DNA of 64,000 bases from Lewinellaceae bacterium (GCA_020636105.1 JACJYL010000001.1:3968001-4032000), one strand, 5' to 3'. Positions 26,379 through 35,806 are shown, numbered from the stretch's first letter. Translations and numbers: made by a program. The notes: generated by a model from the letters alone, not told the origin.

Positions 26379-27383
26379 ATGGATATTTACACTTATGCAG
26401 CCACCAAACTCGATCAAACCGGCTTCCTCGATGTAGAGGTAGATCCTACCCTGGACCTGGTCGCTGAGATCAAGCGATTGAAAAAAGAAAAAAATGCCGT
26501 CATCCTGGCCCACTACTACCAGGATTCCGAGATCCAGGATGTGGCCGATTATATTGGAGACAGTCTCGGGCTTTCCCAGCAAGCCGCGGCCACAGATGCG
26601 GATATGATCGTTTTTGCAGGCGTACACTTTATGGCCGAAACAGCCAAAATGCTCTCTCCCAATAAAAAGGTTTTGTTGCCCGACCTTAAAGCCGGGTGCT
26701 CCCTGGCCGACTCCTGCCCGCCGGCGCTGTTCAGAAAATTCAAAGAAAAATATCCCGATCATGTGGTCGTCAGTTACATCAATTGTACCGCAGAGCTTAA
26801 AACATTGACGGATATTTGCTGTACCTCTACCAACGCCAAACATGTGATCAACAGCATTCCCAAAGACAAAGGCATCATTTTTGCGCCTGACAGGAACCTG
26901 GGCCAGTACCTCATTAAGGAAACCGGCCGTGACCTCGTGCTCTGGAACGGCAGCTGTATGGTGCACGAAATTTTCTCCCATGAGAAGATCACCAAACTCA
27001 TGATGCGTCACCCGAATGCCAAATTCATCGCCCATCCGGAATGTGAAGCACATTTATTGGAAAAAGCACATTTCATCGGTTCCACTACCGGACTGTTGAA
27101 ATTCACCCAGCGCGATGAAGCCACTGAATTCATCGTTGCGACGGAACCCGGCATCATTCACCAAATGCAAAAAGCTTCTCCCGACAAAACATTCATCCCT
27201 GCGCCACCCACCAATAACTGCGCCTGCAATGAATGTCCGCACATGAAACTCAATACCATGGAAAAACTATACCTGTGCATGGAACATGAATTGCCGGAAA
27301 TTATCCTGCCTCAATGGATCATCGAACAGGGCGTGGCTTCCATTGATCGTATGCTGGAAATTTCTGCTAAAGCGGGATTGTAA
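26379..27383 (+). CDS. nadA: Quinolinate synthase
   Basis: The 334-residue product condenses iminoaspartate with dihydroxyacetone phosphate to quinolinate in NAD synthesis, using a [4Fe-4S] cluster. Motifs: VILAHYYQDSEIQDVADYIG, FAGVHFMAETAKMLSPNKKV, LPDLKAGCSLADSCP (first cluster Cys region), FAPDRNLGQYL, WNGSCMVHEIFS, HPECEAHLL (second Cys), STTGLLKF and the final CACNECPHMKLNTMEKLYLC (third Cys). Length is normal. nadB and nadC are not adjacent; the gene has its own promoter. Confidence 0.97.
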   Translation: MDIYTYAATKLDQTGFLDVEVDPTLDLVAEIKRLKKEKNAVILAHYYQDSEIQDVADYIGDSLGLSQQAAATDADMIVFAGVHFMAETAKMLSPNKKVLLPDLKAGCSLADSCPPALFRKFKEKYPDHVVVSYINCTAELKTLTDICCTSTNAKHVINSIPKDKGIIFAPDRNLGQYLIKETGRDLVLWNGSCMVHEIFSHEKITKLMMRHPNAKFIAHPECEAHLLEKAHFIGSTTGLLKFTQRDEATEFIVATEPGIIHQMQKASPDKTFIPAPPTNNCACNECPHMKLNTMEKLYLCMEHELPEIILPQWIIEQGVASIDRMLEISAKAGL

Positions 27384-27778
27384 TTTCCATCAATACTCAC
27401 GGTTTCAGAGAAGTATGTGGGCAAAAATAGGTTCAAATTGTTTCAAGTTGAGCAAAGTGAAATCGTATCCGGAGGTTAGAGTAGCAAATCACTTCTACAT
27501 TCGGTGCCTGCCTGCTACTGCGTGAAGCGGAAGGCAGGTTCATTATTCGGTGTTCTGCGGTTCTGAGCCGTTATTCCTTGTTGAACCTTCCATCAATCAA
27601 TAAGATTGGGAATGTATGGAAGGCATTACTGAACAACTGAAAATCGAATATCGAATAATGAAGTATTGTCATTCACTGATATAGATTGACTGCTTTTTAG
27701 GCAAATTCATGTATTTTTGTTCTCCACCGCAAACCACTAAAACGAAGTCATTCAAATACATAAAATTTACTCCTTGTT
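27384..27778. repeat. 395-bp intergenic region with decamer tract and hairpin
   Basis: About 27431-27460 reads in 10-bp units related to TTGTTTCAAG (AGGTTCAAAT, TGTTTCAAGT, TGAGCAAAGT), the same family as tracts near 33800 and 60905. A 7-bp stem, CCTGCCT at 27507-27513 with AGGCAGG at 27532-27538, is flanked by direct repeats ATTCGGTG. No coding signal was seen. The promoter of the next gene lies near the end. Confidence 0.5.
27712..27719 (+). promoter_or_regulatory. Promoter -7 element of the nucleotidyltransferase gene
   Basis: TATTTTTG fits TAnnTTTG; a TTGAC lies 21 bp upstream at 27686-27690, a suitable spacing for a -33 box. The start codon is 60 bp downstream. Confidence 0.5.
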
Positions 27779-28678
27779 ATGAAACCTACTTTATTGATAC
27801 TCGCTGCCGGAATGGGCAGTCGCTACGGCGGACTCAAACAACTGGACGGCGTTGGCCCCAATAACGAAGCCATTATAGAATATTCCATTTTTGATGCCAT
27901 GCGTGCTGGTTTTGGCAAGGTGGTTTTTGTTATTAGGAAAGATATTGAAGATGTATTCCGGGAAAAAATCGGCAGCCAGTTTGAAGGCAAAATAAAAGTG
28001 GAGTACGTATTCCAGGAACTCGACACGCCCGTCAAAGGGATTACAAAATGGCCCCACCGGGAAAAACCATGGGGTACTGCCCACGCCATGCTGGTCGCTC
28101 ATGAAGTGGTCAAAGAACCCTTTGTAGTGATCAATGCTGATGACTATTACGGCGTTTCCGCTTATACGGATATGGTCAGGTTTTTGACAACATCCTGCAC
28201 CCCCGACCATCATGCCATGGCCGGTTATTTTCTGGACAATACCCTTTCCGAACATGGGGAGGTCAACCGGGGAGTTTGTGAAATGAATGAAGACAATTAC
28301 CTCATCGATGTAGTGGAAAGACTCAATATCCGCCGGAATCAAAATGGGGTAGCGGAATATTTAGAAAATGGAAACCGTTTCCCGCTCCAGGACGGCACCC
28401 TGGTTTCCATGAATTTCTGGGGTTTCCATCCCGCCATTTTTGAAGACATCCGTGAAGAATTTGTCAAATTCGTCGAAGCCAACCAAAACAACCCTAAGGC
28501 TGAATTCTTTATTCCGCTTTTTGTCAACGCTTTTATCAAAAGGGGCAAAATAAAAGTCAGCGTGCTGCCCTGTAACGACAACTGGTATGGGGTAACTTAT
28601 ATAGAAGATAAGGAAAAAGTGCAGGAAGCTTTTGCAAAATTGATCGCCGATGGCGTTTATAAAAAAGATCTTTGGTAG
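27779..28678 (+). CDS. Sugar-phosphate nucleotidyltransferase
   Basis: The 299-residue product starts MKPTLLILAAGMGSRYGGLK, the nucleotide-binding loop of the GT-A nucleotidyltransferases, and contains KPWGTAHAMLVAHEVVKEPF and VVINADDYYG with the metal-binding aspartates. The family transfers an NMP to sugar 1-phosphates. The GGLKQLDGVGPNNEAIIEYS opening is typical of a Bacteroidota group usually labelled nucleotidyltransferase without defined sugar. Landmarks KAEFFIPLFVN and DNWYGVTYIEDKEKV complete the fold. Own promoter; the terminator is shared with the convergent gene. Confidence 0.88.
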   Translation: MKPTLLILAAGMGSRYGGLKQLDGVGPNNEAIIEYSIFDAMRAGFGKVVFVIRKDIEDVFREKIGSQFEGKIKVEYVFQELDTPVKGITKWPHREKPWGTAHAMLVAHEVVKEPFVVINADDYYGVSAYTDMVRFLTTSCTPDHHAMAGYFLDNTLSEHGEVNRGVCEMNEDNYLIDVVERLNIRRNQNGVAEYLENGNRFPLQDGTLVSMNFWGFHPAIFEDIREEFVKFVEANQNNPKAEFFIPLFVNAFIKRGKIKVSVLPCNDNWYGVTYIEDKEKVQEAFAKLIADGVYKKDLW

Positions 28679-28684
28679 ATCAGC

Positions 28685-28723
28685 TGAATGGCGGACCTGA
28701 CTTAAAGCCAGGCCCGCCATTCA
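28685..28723. terminator. Bidirectional terminator-like hairpin
   Basis: GAATGGCGGACCTG pairs with CAGGCCCGCCATTC (14 bp, one G-U) between convergent genes that stop at 28678 and 28730. The U-runs are weak, so efficiency is uncertain. Confidence 0.65.
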
Positions 28724-28729
28724 TGATCA

Positions 28730-30559
28730 TTATTTTACCAAAACCAGTTTTTCCACCACTCTTTTACCTTCGCTAATCATTTCCACAAAATACATCCCTC
28801 CCGACTGGCCACCGAGGTCCAGGCGCTCTTCCAGCGATTTACCTGAAACTTCCCGGGAAAGCACCACCTGTCCGGTTACATTCCTGACTTTAAGTTCCAC
28901 TGTTTTGTAGGTACTAAAACCTGCCGTGAAATAAAACAATCCGTCCGTCGGATTCGGCGATAAACTCAAATATTCCAGGCCCGCTATCTCGTGGATTCCA
29001 TTGACTACACAAGTGGCCGTAGCCTCCGAGGTACAACCATTGGCATCCTCCACACTGACCAAAATTTCATCCGTCACCACCTCCGGTGTCCAGCTGATGG
29101 AAAACGGAGCCACTCCGCCTGAAATATTAATAAACGGCACACAACTTTGATTTTCAGAATCAGGCATCAGTTGGATATTGATCACTATCTCATTCGGATG
29201 TTGAATTTCTACCGCTACGGATTCTGTCTGAACCTGATTGGCATCAATGGCCGTCAATGAATAAACTCCCGCAGGAATATTGGCGATACATTCTCCTTCA
29301 AGGGTAAAACCGTTACCATCTTCCCACAGGAAAGTATAAGGAGGCAACCCTCCGAGGGCCGCCGCACAGGCCATTCCGTCATTTTCACCAAAACAGGAAA
29401 CACCTGTCGTAGAGGTATTTTCAACAGAAAGGGCCGCACCACAATCGGCAAGAACCACTGCATCCGACCAGATAAACTGACGTTCCGTAAGCGCTTCGAA
29501 GGTCACAAAAGGAGGATTGGGGAAATAGGTCTGAACGAATCCAGCATAAAAAGTCTGGAAAAGATTTCCCGAACAATCAAAGAATGAGGTATATCCTCCA
29601 TCATCTGAGTTGCCATGCGAAGCCAGGAAAACCGTACGGCCATTCCAATTCGCTTTTTCTACCCAATCGTACAAATCCACATTATGACTAATGGTATCCC
29701 GCAGCCACTGCATGCAATGAAAATTTTCCTGGCAATCGGCACAATCCACTTCCGAATCACGGACCGTAAGCAATTCAACATTGTTATCATTGATCAACAA
29801 ATGCCATTCAAAAACAAAACCATTATCATTCCCCCAGGTATCCTCGATCTCCAATGACCAGGTACCATTCAGCGGGCATCCGATAAAATTATCAAATGAT
29901 TCATAAGCAGAATAAGTTCCCGCCGGCAATGTCTGCAATCCCCCTTTTATATTTTGAAGGATCGTTCCGCTAATGGAAGTGGATTTCCAGCAATACTGGT
30001 AGCCCGTTCCTGGTATCGCCACATCATTATCATTATCAATGGGCTCCCCCATAAAAACTTCTCCACCCACATTTCCGGGGTGGTCATGCAGGATGATCTT
30101 TGTGCCGTCAGGGCATCGCAATCCAATAGCCAGATCTCTCAACCAGGAGTGCTCCATCGTTACACAAATCTCAAAATCATCCCCTGAAGTGACTACAGCA
30201 TCCGCCGCAAACTGATCGACCACCATAGGAACGATTAGCGACTGGCCGGTAGCATCAGGAATGAGTAAAGGCATCTCTATGGTATTGACTGCGGGGAATT
30301 GAGCCACACATCCTAAACTGTCCGTCACCGTAACCGAATATCCCCCGGGAGAAAGCCCGGCGATATTTTGAGTAGTAGTTCCGGTATTCCACTGGAAACT
30401 ATAAGGAGCCACCCCGTCTGTAACCGATATATTGATGATTCCATCGCTGGCTCCGGCACAGGAAGCCCCCAAAACCTGGGCTGAAACATTCGGACAATTC
30501 ACCTGGGCAGAAAGGGAAAACAGCAGCAAAAGAAAAGAAAGGGTCGTAAAAAACTTCAT
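28730..30559 (-). CDS. P-domain surface protein with T9SS type A sorting domain
   Basis: The 609-residue product has a signal peptide (to LSAQ, about 18). Residues 20-95 form a SprB-like repeat (ASDGIINISVTDGVAPYSFQ, GGYSVTVTDSLGC). Residues about 110-265 are a proprotein convertase P-domain: MEHSWLRDLAIGLRCPDGTK, then NGTWSLEIEDTWGNDNGFVF. A second SprB-like repeat (NDGMACAAALGGLPPYTFLW) lies near 395-450, and a third, shorter one follows. The end, LSLSPNPTDGLFYF...GGMYFVEMISEGKRVVEKLVLVK, is a type A sorting domain. No protease catalytic domain is present, so it is probably a binding or adhesive surface protein. Confidence 0.87.
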   Translation of the reverse strand: MKFFTTLSFLLLLFSLSAQVNCPNVSAQVLGASCAGASDGIINISVTDGVAPYSFQWNTGTTTQNIAGLSPGGYSVTVTDSLGCVAQFPAVNTIEMPLLIPDATGQSLIVPMVVDQFAADAVVTSGDDFEICVTMEHSWLRDLAIGLRCPDGTKIILHDHPGNVGGEVFMGEPIDNDNDVAIPGTGYQYCWKSTSISGTILQNIKGGLQTLPAGTYSAYESFDNFIGCPLNGTWSLEIEDTWGNDNGFVFEWHLLINDNNVELLTVRDSEVDCADCQENFHCMQWLRDTISHNVDLYDWVEKANWNGRTVFLASHGNSDDGGYTSFFDCSGNLFQTFYAGFVQTYFPNPPFVTFEALTERQFIWSDAVVLADCGAALSVENTSTTGVSCFGENDGMACAAALGGLPPYTFLWEDGNGFTLEGECIANIPAGVYSLTAIDANQVQTESVAVEIQHPNEIVINIQLMPDSENQSCVPFINISGGVAPFSISWTPEVVTDEILVSVEDANGCTSEATATCVVNGIHEIAGLEYLSLSPNPTDGLFYFTAGFSTYKTVELKVRNVTGQVVLSREVSGKSLEERLDLGGQSGGMYFVEMISEGKRVVEKLVLVK

Positions 30560-30644
30560 ACGGAAATCATTTTAAGCGTAAATAATGCGCCTAAAGATAT
30601 TAATTTTTATTGCTCGTTGATTTTTATTTTCAAAACAATGCTTT

Positions 30645-30744
30645 GGGCGTGTCCCCAAGGGGCCGGGCTGTTTCGGGGTTAATCAGCCTGCGCCGCTTCG
30701 CGTCTTGTCCGGTGCCCTGCACCGCCCCTGCTCATCCCTCACGC
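30645..30744 (+). repeat. GGGCGT...CCCTCACGC dispersed structured repeat
   Basis: A 100-bp GC-rich island in AT-rich spacer begins GGGCGTGTCCCC and ends ATCCCTCACGC, with internal complementary stretches (GGTGCCCTGCACC). Its ends and layout match intergenic repeats I recall from many Bacteroidota genomes, and a related copy lies inverted at 63760-63864. It lies between two genes on the minus strand (stops of neither overlap it). Confidence 0.55.
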
Positions 30745-30786
30745 AAAAAATCCCTCCAGCAAACAAACAATTTTCAAACCTCCACC

Positions 30787-31101
30787 TTACTTCCGTTTCC
30801 CCGGAGGTTTGCTCCTCGACCGTTTACTCCTGTCGTAAAAAGAAGGCCCTTTAGAAGAAACCCACTTCAGGAATTTTTGAATTTCCGGATGCTCCCGGAG
30901 TTTTTCAGCCGTTTTGTATTCGGCGGCAAGTTCTTTTTCGGTAAACAATGAATGGATCTTGGAGTGGCACACTTTATGGATATACTCGGTTTCCCGGCCT
31001 CCCTTGCTTTTGGGAATAAAGTGATGTTTATCCACCGAGCCGTCATCATACATGAGCCTTTGGCAAATCGGGCAGGAGCCCAGTTCTTTCTTCATAACCA
31101 A
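30787..31101 (-). CDS. Small HNH-type zinc-binding protein
   Basis: The 104-residue product has CPICQR near residue 10, then VDKHHFIPKSKGGRET and IHKVCHSKIHSLF, i.e. a Cys pair, the HH of the beta-beta-alpha-metal fold and a second Cys/His set, in the order of HNH domains. The C-terminus is very basic (RSKRSRSKPPGKRK), suiting nucleic-acid binding. Small stand-alone HNH proteins may be nucleases; the cellular role is unknown. No phage or restriction genes adjoin it. Confidence 0.78.
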   Translation of the reverse strand: MVMKKELGSCPICQRLMYDDGSVDKHHFIPKSKGGRETEYIHKVCHSKIHSLFTEKELAAEYKTAEKLREHPEIQKFLKWVSSKGPSFYDRSKRSRSKPPGKRK

Positions 31102-31156
31102 AACATATTTTCACCAATAAAAGCCACTGACAAGGAAAAAGTTCAGGTATCTCACC

Positions 31157-31196
31157 AAAAAAAATCCCGAATTTTGACAAAAGCCAAAATTCGGGA
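31157..31196 (-). terminator. Intrinsic terminator of the aldehyde dehydrogenase gene
   Basis: TCCCGAATTTTG pairs perfectly with CAAAATTCGGGA (12 bp); on the minus strand it is followed by eight U. It starts 30 bp after the stop codon at 31226. Confidence 0.85.
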
Positions 31197-31225
31197 TGAT
31201 TCAATCTGTTATTTGCAAATATTCC

Positions 31226-32749
31226 TTACAACTCAAATTTAATGCCCTGGGCCAAAGGAATACTGGTGCTGTAATTCACCGTATTGGTCTGCCTGCGCAT
31301 ATAAGTTTTCCAGGAATCCGAACCGCTTTCGCGACCTCCGCCTGTTTCTTTTTCACCTCCAAAAGCGCCTCCGATCTCTGCACCACTGGTGCCGATATTT
31401 ACATTGGCAATACCGCAATCTGAGCCGGCACAACTGAGAAATGCCTCTGCTTCTCTGACACTATCCGTTAAAATAGCAGAAGAAAGCCCTTGAGGAACAT
31501 CATTTTGCATGGCAATGGCCTCATCGATATCCTTATATTTAATCATGTATAATACCGGGGCAAAAGTCTCTTGCTGAACAATTTCCCAGTGATTCTCCAC
31601 CTCTGCGATACATGGTTTGACGTAGAATCCTGTTCCATACTGCGCTCCTTCCAGTACACCGCCTTCTACCACAAATGAACCTCCTGCTTTTTTTACTTCT
31701 TCAATGGCACGTAGGTAATCATTAACAGCCGTTTCATCAATTAACGGGCCTACGTGGTTGTTCATATCCAAAGGATCCCCAATCCTTAACTGGGCATAAG
31801 CATTTGCGAGTTTCGCTTTCACTTCATCGTAAATAGCTTCATGTACGATGATTCTGCGCGTACTGGTGCAACGCTGCCCTGCCGTACCTACCGCTCCAAA
31901 AACAACACTGGGTAATACCAGTTCCATATTGGCATTAGGCGTAATAATTATCGCATTGTTTCCTCCTAACTCAAGGATGGAGCGACCAAAACGATGAGCG
32001 ATCTTAGGAGCGATCAATTGTCCCATGGCGGTACTTCCTGTAGCAGAGATCAGTGGCACTCTTTTATCATCCACCAACAGTTGTCCTGCTTTACGGGAAC
32101 AAACCAGGCTTACGACTCCTTCCTGAATATTGTTGTCTTTCAAAATAGATTTAAAAAGATTCATGCAGGCTACAGCACTGACCGGCGTTTTAGAAGAGGG
32201 CTTCCAAACGACCACGTCACCTGCAATCAAAGCGATCATCGTATTCCAGGCCCAAACGGCTACCGGGAAGTTGAAGGAAGAAATAACCCCAACGATTCCA
32301 AGCGGATGCCATTGTTCCATCATCCGGTGCTCCGGACGCTCAGAGTGCATGCTCAATCCATACAGCTGGCGTGATTGCCCTACGGCAAAATCACAGATAT
32401 CGATCATCTCCTGTACTTCGCCCCAGCCTTCCTGGAGGCTCTTTCCCATCTCATAAGATACCAGGCGGCCGAGCGCATCTTTATGCTTGCGCAAAGCTTC
32501 TCCATACTGACGTACGATCTCTCCCCGCTGCGGTGCGGGCATTTTTCTCCAGGTCTTAAAAGCCGCTGCTGCGGTACTTAAGGTAGCTTCATATTCCGCT
32601 TCCGTTGATTCACTGACGCTTCCGATAAAAGCCCCGTCGACGGGAGAATATGATTTTATATAACTTCCTGAATTAGAGGATTTAAGTCCGGTGCTTGTCC
32701 CGTCATTTTGTTCCTTAATCCCCAATTCTGTTAAAAAACTTTTGTCCAT
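31226..32749 (-). CDS. Aldehyde dehydrogenase, ALDH7-like
   Basis: From ATG 32749 the product has 507 residues. Motifs: IVGVISSFNFPVAVWAWNTM, WKPSSKTPVSAVACMNLF (cofactor lysine), STAMGQLIAPKIAHRFGR, ILELGGNNAIII (catalytic Glu) and GTAGQRCTSTRRIIVH (nucleophile Cys). The sequence is closest in style to ALDH7A1/AmaB, alpha-aminoadipic semialdehyde dehydrogenase of lysine breakdown, oxidising with NAD. A longer frame from 32785 exists, but a perfect -7 element lies at 32783-32790, so that codon cannot be in the transcript. Monocistronic with terminator. Confidence 0.92.
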   Translation of the reverse strand: MDKSFLTELGIKEQNDGTSTGLKSSNSGSYIKSYSPVDGAFIGSVSESTEAEYEATLSTAAAAFKTWRKMPAPQRGEIVRQYGEALRKHKDALGRLVSYEMGKSLQEGWGEVQEMIDICDFAVGQSRQLYGLSMHSERPEHRMMEQWHPLGIVGVISSFNFPVAVWAWNTMIALIAGDVVVWKPSSKTPVSAVACMNLFKSILKDNNIQEGVVSLVCSRKAGQLLVDDKRVPLISATGSTAMGQLIAPKIAHRFGRSILELGGNNAIIITPNANMELVLPSVVFGAVGTAGQRCTSTRRIIVHEAIYDEVKAKLANAYAQLRIGDPLDMNNHVGPLIDETAVNDYLRAIEEVKKAGGSFVVEGGVLEGAQYGTGFYVKPCIAEVENHWEIVQQETFAPVLYMIKYKDIDEAIAMQNDVPQGLSSAILTDSVREAEAFLSCAGSDCGIANVNIGTSGAEIGGAFGGEKETGGGRESGSDSWKTYMRRQTNTVNYSTSIPLAQGIKFEL

Positions 32750-32782
32750 GAATGATTTTATTTTGGTAAGAAAATGGTAGCG

Positions 32783-32790
32783 CAAAGGTA
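32783..32790 (-). promoter_or_regulatory. Promoter -7 element of the aldehyde dehydrogenase gene
   Basis: TACCTTTG on the minus strand is an exact TAnnTTTG followed by CGC; 33 bp lie between it and ATG 32749. It decides that start. Confidence 0.65.
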
Positions 32791-32912
32791 GTAAATCTTA
32801 AAAGAAAAACAGTCTTGAAACCGGTATTGATTTTGGGTAAAACCCATGCTGATTAGCAGCTTTCTGTTTTAAAAAACATCTAAAATCAGTGCCATACAAC
32901 ATCCTGTTTTTT

Positions 32913-33722
32913 CTAAACAAAATGCTTCAACATAATTATTTCCCGATCTGTGAGATGGCGGAAGAATCCGCGGGTAAGGTCTTTTTTAGTCAGCCCTCCT
33001 ATATACACGCGATCCAGGCGTTCCACAGTATAACCGAGGTGCTCAAAAATTCTGCGGACGATACGGTTTTTGCCTACGTGGATCTCAATGCCGATTTCAT
33101 TTTTTTCCTGTCCTTTGACATAATCGACACCATCTACTTCCACGAGGCCATCTTCCAGTGTCAGCCCAGTTCTGATTTGCTGGAGATGTTCTTCCGTAAG
33201 TGGTTTATCTAAAATAGCGTGATATAACTTTTTGACCCCATGGCTGGGGTGGGTCAGTTTTTTGGCCAGGTCACCGTCATTGGTCAGGAGTAATAACCCC
33301 GAGGTATCCATATCCAGCCTTCCTACCGGGAAAATGCGTTCTTTGACCTTGCCTCCGATGATATCCATAACCGTTTTCCGCCCGCGGTCGTCTTTGACGG
33401 TGGTAATCACTCCTCTCGGTTTATTCATCAAAAGATACACCAGGTTTTCTTCGGGTTCTATTACCTTGCCTTTATAGGCCACCACATCTCCTTCCTGTAT
33501 TTCGTATCCGGGCCGGTCGAGTACTTCGCCATTTACAGTAACCTCCCCATCTTTAATAAAATCAGCGGCCTGACGACGGGAACAAACCCCGCAATGAGCT
33601 ACATATTTATTCAACCTCATGCCTACAACCTCTACCGGCGGGTTCACCTTGAGGGGTTTATCCCTGAAAGAGCCCTTGTTTTTATTTGGCGTAACCTTCT
33701 TCTTGTTCCTTTGCTTCGACAT
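32913..33722 (-). CDS. 23S rRNA pseudouridine synthase, RluB/RsuA family
   Basis: From ATG 33722 the product has 269 residues. A basic N-terminus (MSKQRNKKKVTPNKNKG) precedes an S4 RNA-binding domain (RLNKYVAHCGVCSRRQAADF) and the synthase domain with YLLMNKPRGVITTV, then the catalytic aspartate in FPVGRLDMDTSGLLLLTNDG, and KNRIVRRIFEHLGYTVERLD. These enzymes isomerise a uridine of large-subunit rRNA. Upstream in-frame codons to 33746 are less likely because the conserved body and basic tail are complete without them. Confidence 0.9.
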   Translation of the reverse strand: MSKQRNKKKVTPNKNKGSFRDKPLKVNPPVEVVGMRLNKYVAHCGVCSRRQAADFIKDGEVTVNGEVLDRPGYEIQEGDVVAYKGKVIEPEENLVYLLMNKPRGVITTVKDDRGRKTVMDIIGGKVKERIFPVGRLDMDTSGLLLLTNDGDLAKKLTHPSHGVKKLYHAILDKPLTEEHLQQIRTGLTLEDGLVEVDGVDYVKGQEKNEIGIEIHVGKNRIVRRIFEHLGYTVERLDRVYIGGLTKKDLTRGFFRHLTDREIIMLKHFV

Positions 33723-33789
33723 AAATCCTTTTGAAATGAACCACAAAGATAACGATTACGGTTGGGATTTGTAGATTGGTTTTGAAAAA

Positions 33790-33925
33790 TGGAATAAATG
33801 TTAGGTTGGAGAGGTTTCTGGATGGTTTCAAGGTAGTTCCAGGTGTTTCAAAGTTGTGTCCTGGCAATGCGTGCACGAGGATCTCTCTTTGGTCGATTTC
33901 AAGCTGGTTTCAGAATAAGGGAACG
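33790..33925 (+). repeat. Decamer tract plus GTGCACGAG element
   Basis: Within the 372-bp gap 33723-34094, about 10-bp units (GGTTTCAAGG, TAGTTCCAGG, TGTTTCAAAG) lead into a roughly 55-bp segment containing TGCGTGCACGAG and TCGATTTCAAG. The same composite recurs at 60901-60985 with about 80 percent identity over the second part. No coding sign; rest of the gap shows nothing recognisable. Confidence 0.55.
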
Positions 33926-34094
33926 GGAATCCTGCCGTTATTTTCCGGGGGCAGGTTTTCGTACCTTATTTAGGGCGAAAGGTTTTTCAGCATTTTAGGG
34001 AGCGACAAATTAGTTTTTGAAATTTACCAAGGAAAAAGCGTAAAAAAAGAGGTATTGTTGTATCATTGAATTCCTAAAATTTAATGTCAAAATA

Positions 34095-35804
34095 ATGCGC
34101 TTTTTATTCTCTTCATCACTTTTACTTTTGCTGTTTTCCTTTACCGGTTTTGCCCAAAACGGTGCCTCCTCCTTTCAATCCCCCATAAAACATACGATAA
34201 GGCTGTCGGGTACTTTCGGGGAGTTACGTTCGAATCACTTTCATTCCGGTATCGACATCAAAGGCATGGTTGGCGAACCGATATTGTCTGCCGAAGACGG
34301 ATATGTTTCAAGGATAAAAGTAAGCGGCTCCGGTTATGGAAAAGTACTGTATGTTACCCATCCCAACGGGTATACCAGCGTATATGCCCATTTAAGGGAG
34401 TTTAAAAAAAATATTCAGGAATACATTGAAGATTACCAGTATAAGAACCAAAAATTTGATATCGAAATTTTCCCTAACCCGGAACAATTTGTGGTCAAAA
34501 AGGGAGAAGAAATCGCAAAAATGGGGGTGACCGGACACAGTTTTGGGCCACATCTTCATTTTGAGGTACGTGAGACTGATTCGGAAAAACCGGTAAATCC
34601 GCTCCTCATGGGTTTAAAGGTGGAAGATAATCTTGCTCCGCGTTTGCATGAAATAAGGGTCTACGAAATGACGGATCATTTCGAGACCATCGATGCCACC
34701 ACCTTTGCCCTGTTCAAAGGCAAAAATTCGCAACAATACCAAGTCAAAGGAGACACGGTTTTCGTTAGATCCAATGTGGTGGGCCTGGCGCTAAAAGCCT
34801 ACGATCACATGACAGGGGTTACCAACTGGAACGGACTTTTTTCATGTTCCATGCTCAGGAATGATTCCCTTGTCTTTGAATTCAAACTAGACGGCTTTTC
34901 TCTTGATGATACCCGCTATATCAATGCCCATCTTGATTACCAGCAACAGCTTACAAAACAAAGTTATTTCAACCGGTGCTTCCAGTTGCCCGGCAACCTG
35001 CTCCCGATTTATCATCATGTGAAAAATAAAGGTATAATTACCCTAAAGGAGGGCAAGGCTGAGCGCATCACGCTGATCGCTGCTGACGCCAACGGCAATA
35101 CAACAAAGGCCGAGTTCTGGATCAAAAAAAGCCGCCTGCCCGAGAAGAAATTTCAACCCGTTTACAATTATTTTCTTCCTTATGACGAAGAAAATATGAT
35201 CGATAACGGCTCCATGATCCTGTACATGCCAGAGGGCACCCTTTACGAAAACCTTTACCTGGATTTTGCTTCCACTGCTGAAGAATCGGCTGATATCTAT
35301 TCGAGTTATTTCCACATTCACGATTACAAAACTCCGGTTCATAAGTTTTATGATCTGAGTATCTTTCCTTACAAACTGCCAGAAGCCATGAAAGACAAAG
35401 CATTCATTGCTTATTGCCCGCCAGGAGGTTCAGTGGTCAATTACGGAGGCAAATGGGAGGGCAAAATGCTTAAAACCAAAGTCCGTGATCTGGGTGATTT
35501 TACGGTCATGATTGATACGATTGCCCCGACGGTCAAGCCCTACCAGTTCAAGGCCAATATGCAGGGGATAGCGTCCATGATGTTCACCATCCATGACAAT
35601 TTTAGGACAGCAGGAAATGCTGAAGGCTTATCCTGGTATGCCACCATTGATGACCAGTGGATACTTATGGAACTCGACGCGAAAAAGAATCGGCTCATTT
35701 ATACTTTTGACGATAGGATCCCCAGGGGGAAACATACCTTAAAACTATCGGTATGGGATGGGAAAAACAATAAAACAACATTGGAAAAAGATTTTTTGAA
35801 TTAA
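34095..35804 (+). CDS. M23 family peptidoglycan metallopeptidase
   Basis: The 569-residue product has a signal peptide (to TGFAQ, about residue 19). The LytM/M23 domain at about 25-180 has the zinc ligands in HFHSGIDIKG (H-x3-D) and HSFGPHLHFEVRE (HxH), plus YTSVYAHLREF. The remaining 380 residues are beta-rich (Ig-like, for example IRVYEM, LSVWDGKNNKT) with no other catalytic motif. It should cut peptide cross-links of the wall from the periplasm. Neighbouring gaps are repeat-laden; it is a single gene. Confidence 0.92.
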   Translation: MRFLFSSSLLLLLFSFTGFAQNGASSFQSPIKHTIRLSGTFGELRSNHFHSGIDIKGMVGEPILSAEDGYVSRIKVSGSGYGKVLYVTHPNGYTSVYAHLREFKKNIQEYIEDYQYKNQKFDIEIFPNPEQFVVKKGEEIAKMGVTGHSFGPHLHFEVRETDSEKPVNPLLMGLKVEDNLAPRLHEIRVYEMTDHFETIDATTFALFKGKNSQQYQVKGDTVFVRSNVVGLALKAYDHMTGVTNWNGLFSCSMLRNDSLVFEFKLDGFSLDDTRYINAHLDYQQQLTKQSYFNRCFQLPGNLLPIYHHVKNKGIITLKEGKAERITLIAADANGNTTKAEFWIKKSRLPEKKFQPVYNYFLPYDEENMIDNGSMILYMPEGTLYENLYLDFASTAEESADIYSSYFHIHDYKTPVHKFYDLSIFPYKLPEAMKDKAFIAYCPPGGSVVNYGGKWEGKMLKTKVRDLGDFTVMIDTIAPTVKPYQFKANMQGIASMMFTIHDNFRTAGNAEGLSWYATIDDQWILMELDAKKNRLIYTFDDRIPRGKHTLKLSVWDGKNNKTTLEKDFLN

Positions 35805-35806
35805 CA

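Noticed and set aside
26100..27053. 317-codon minus-strand frame opposite nadA
   Set aside because: It is a shadow of the nadA coding strand; nadA has all cluster cysteines and family motifs.
30787..31101. Restriction or phage defence system around the HNH protein
   Set aside because: Neighbours are a surface protein and an aldehyde dehydrogenase; no methylase, integrase or phage gene is present.
32750..32785. Upstream start for the aldehyde dehydrogenase
   Set aside because: It overlaps the -7 promoter element on the same strand, so it would not be transcribed.
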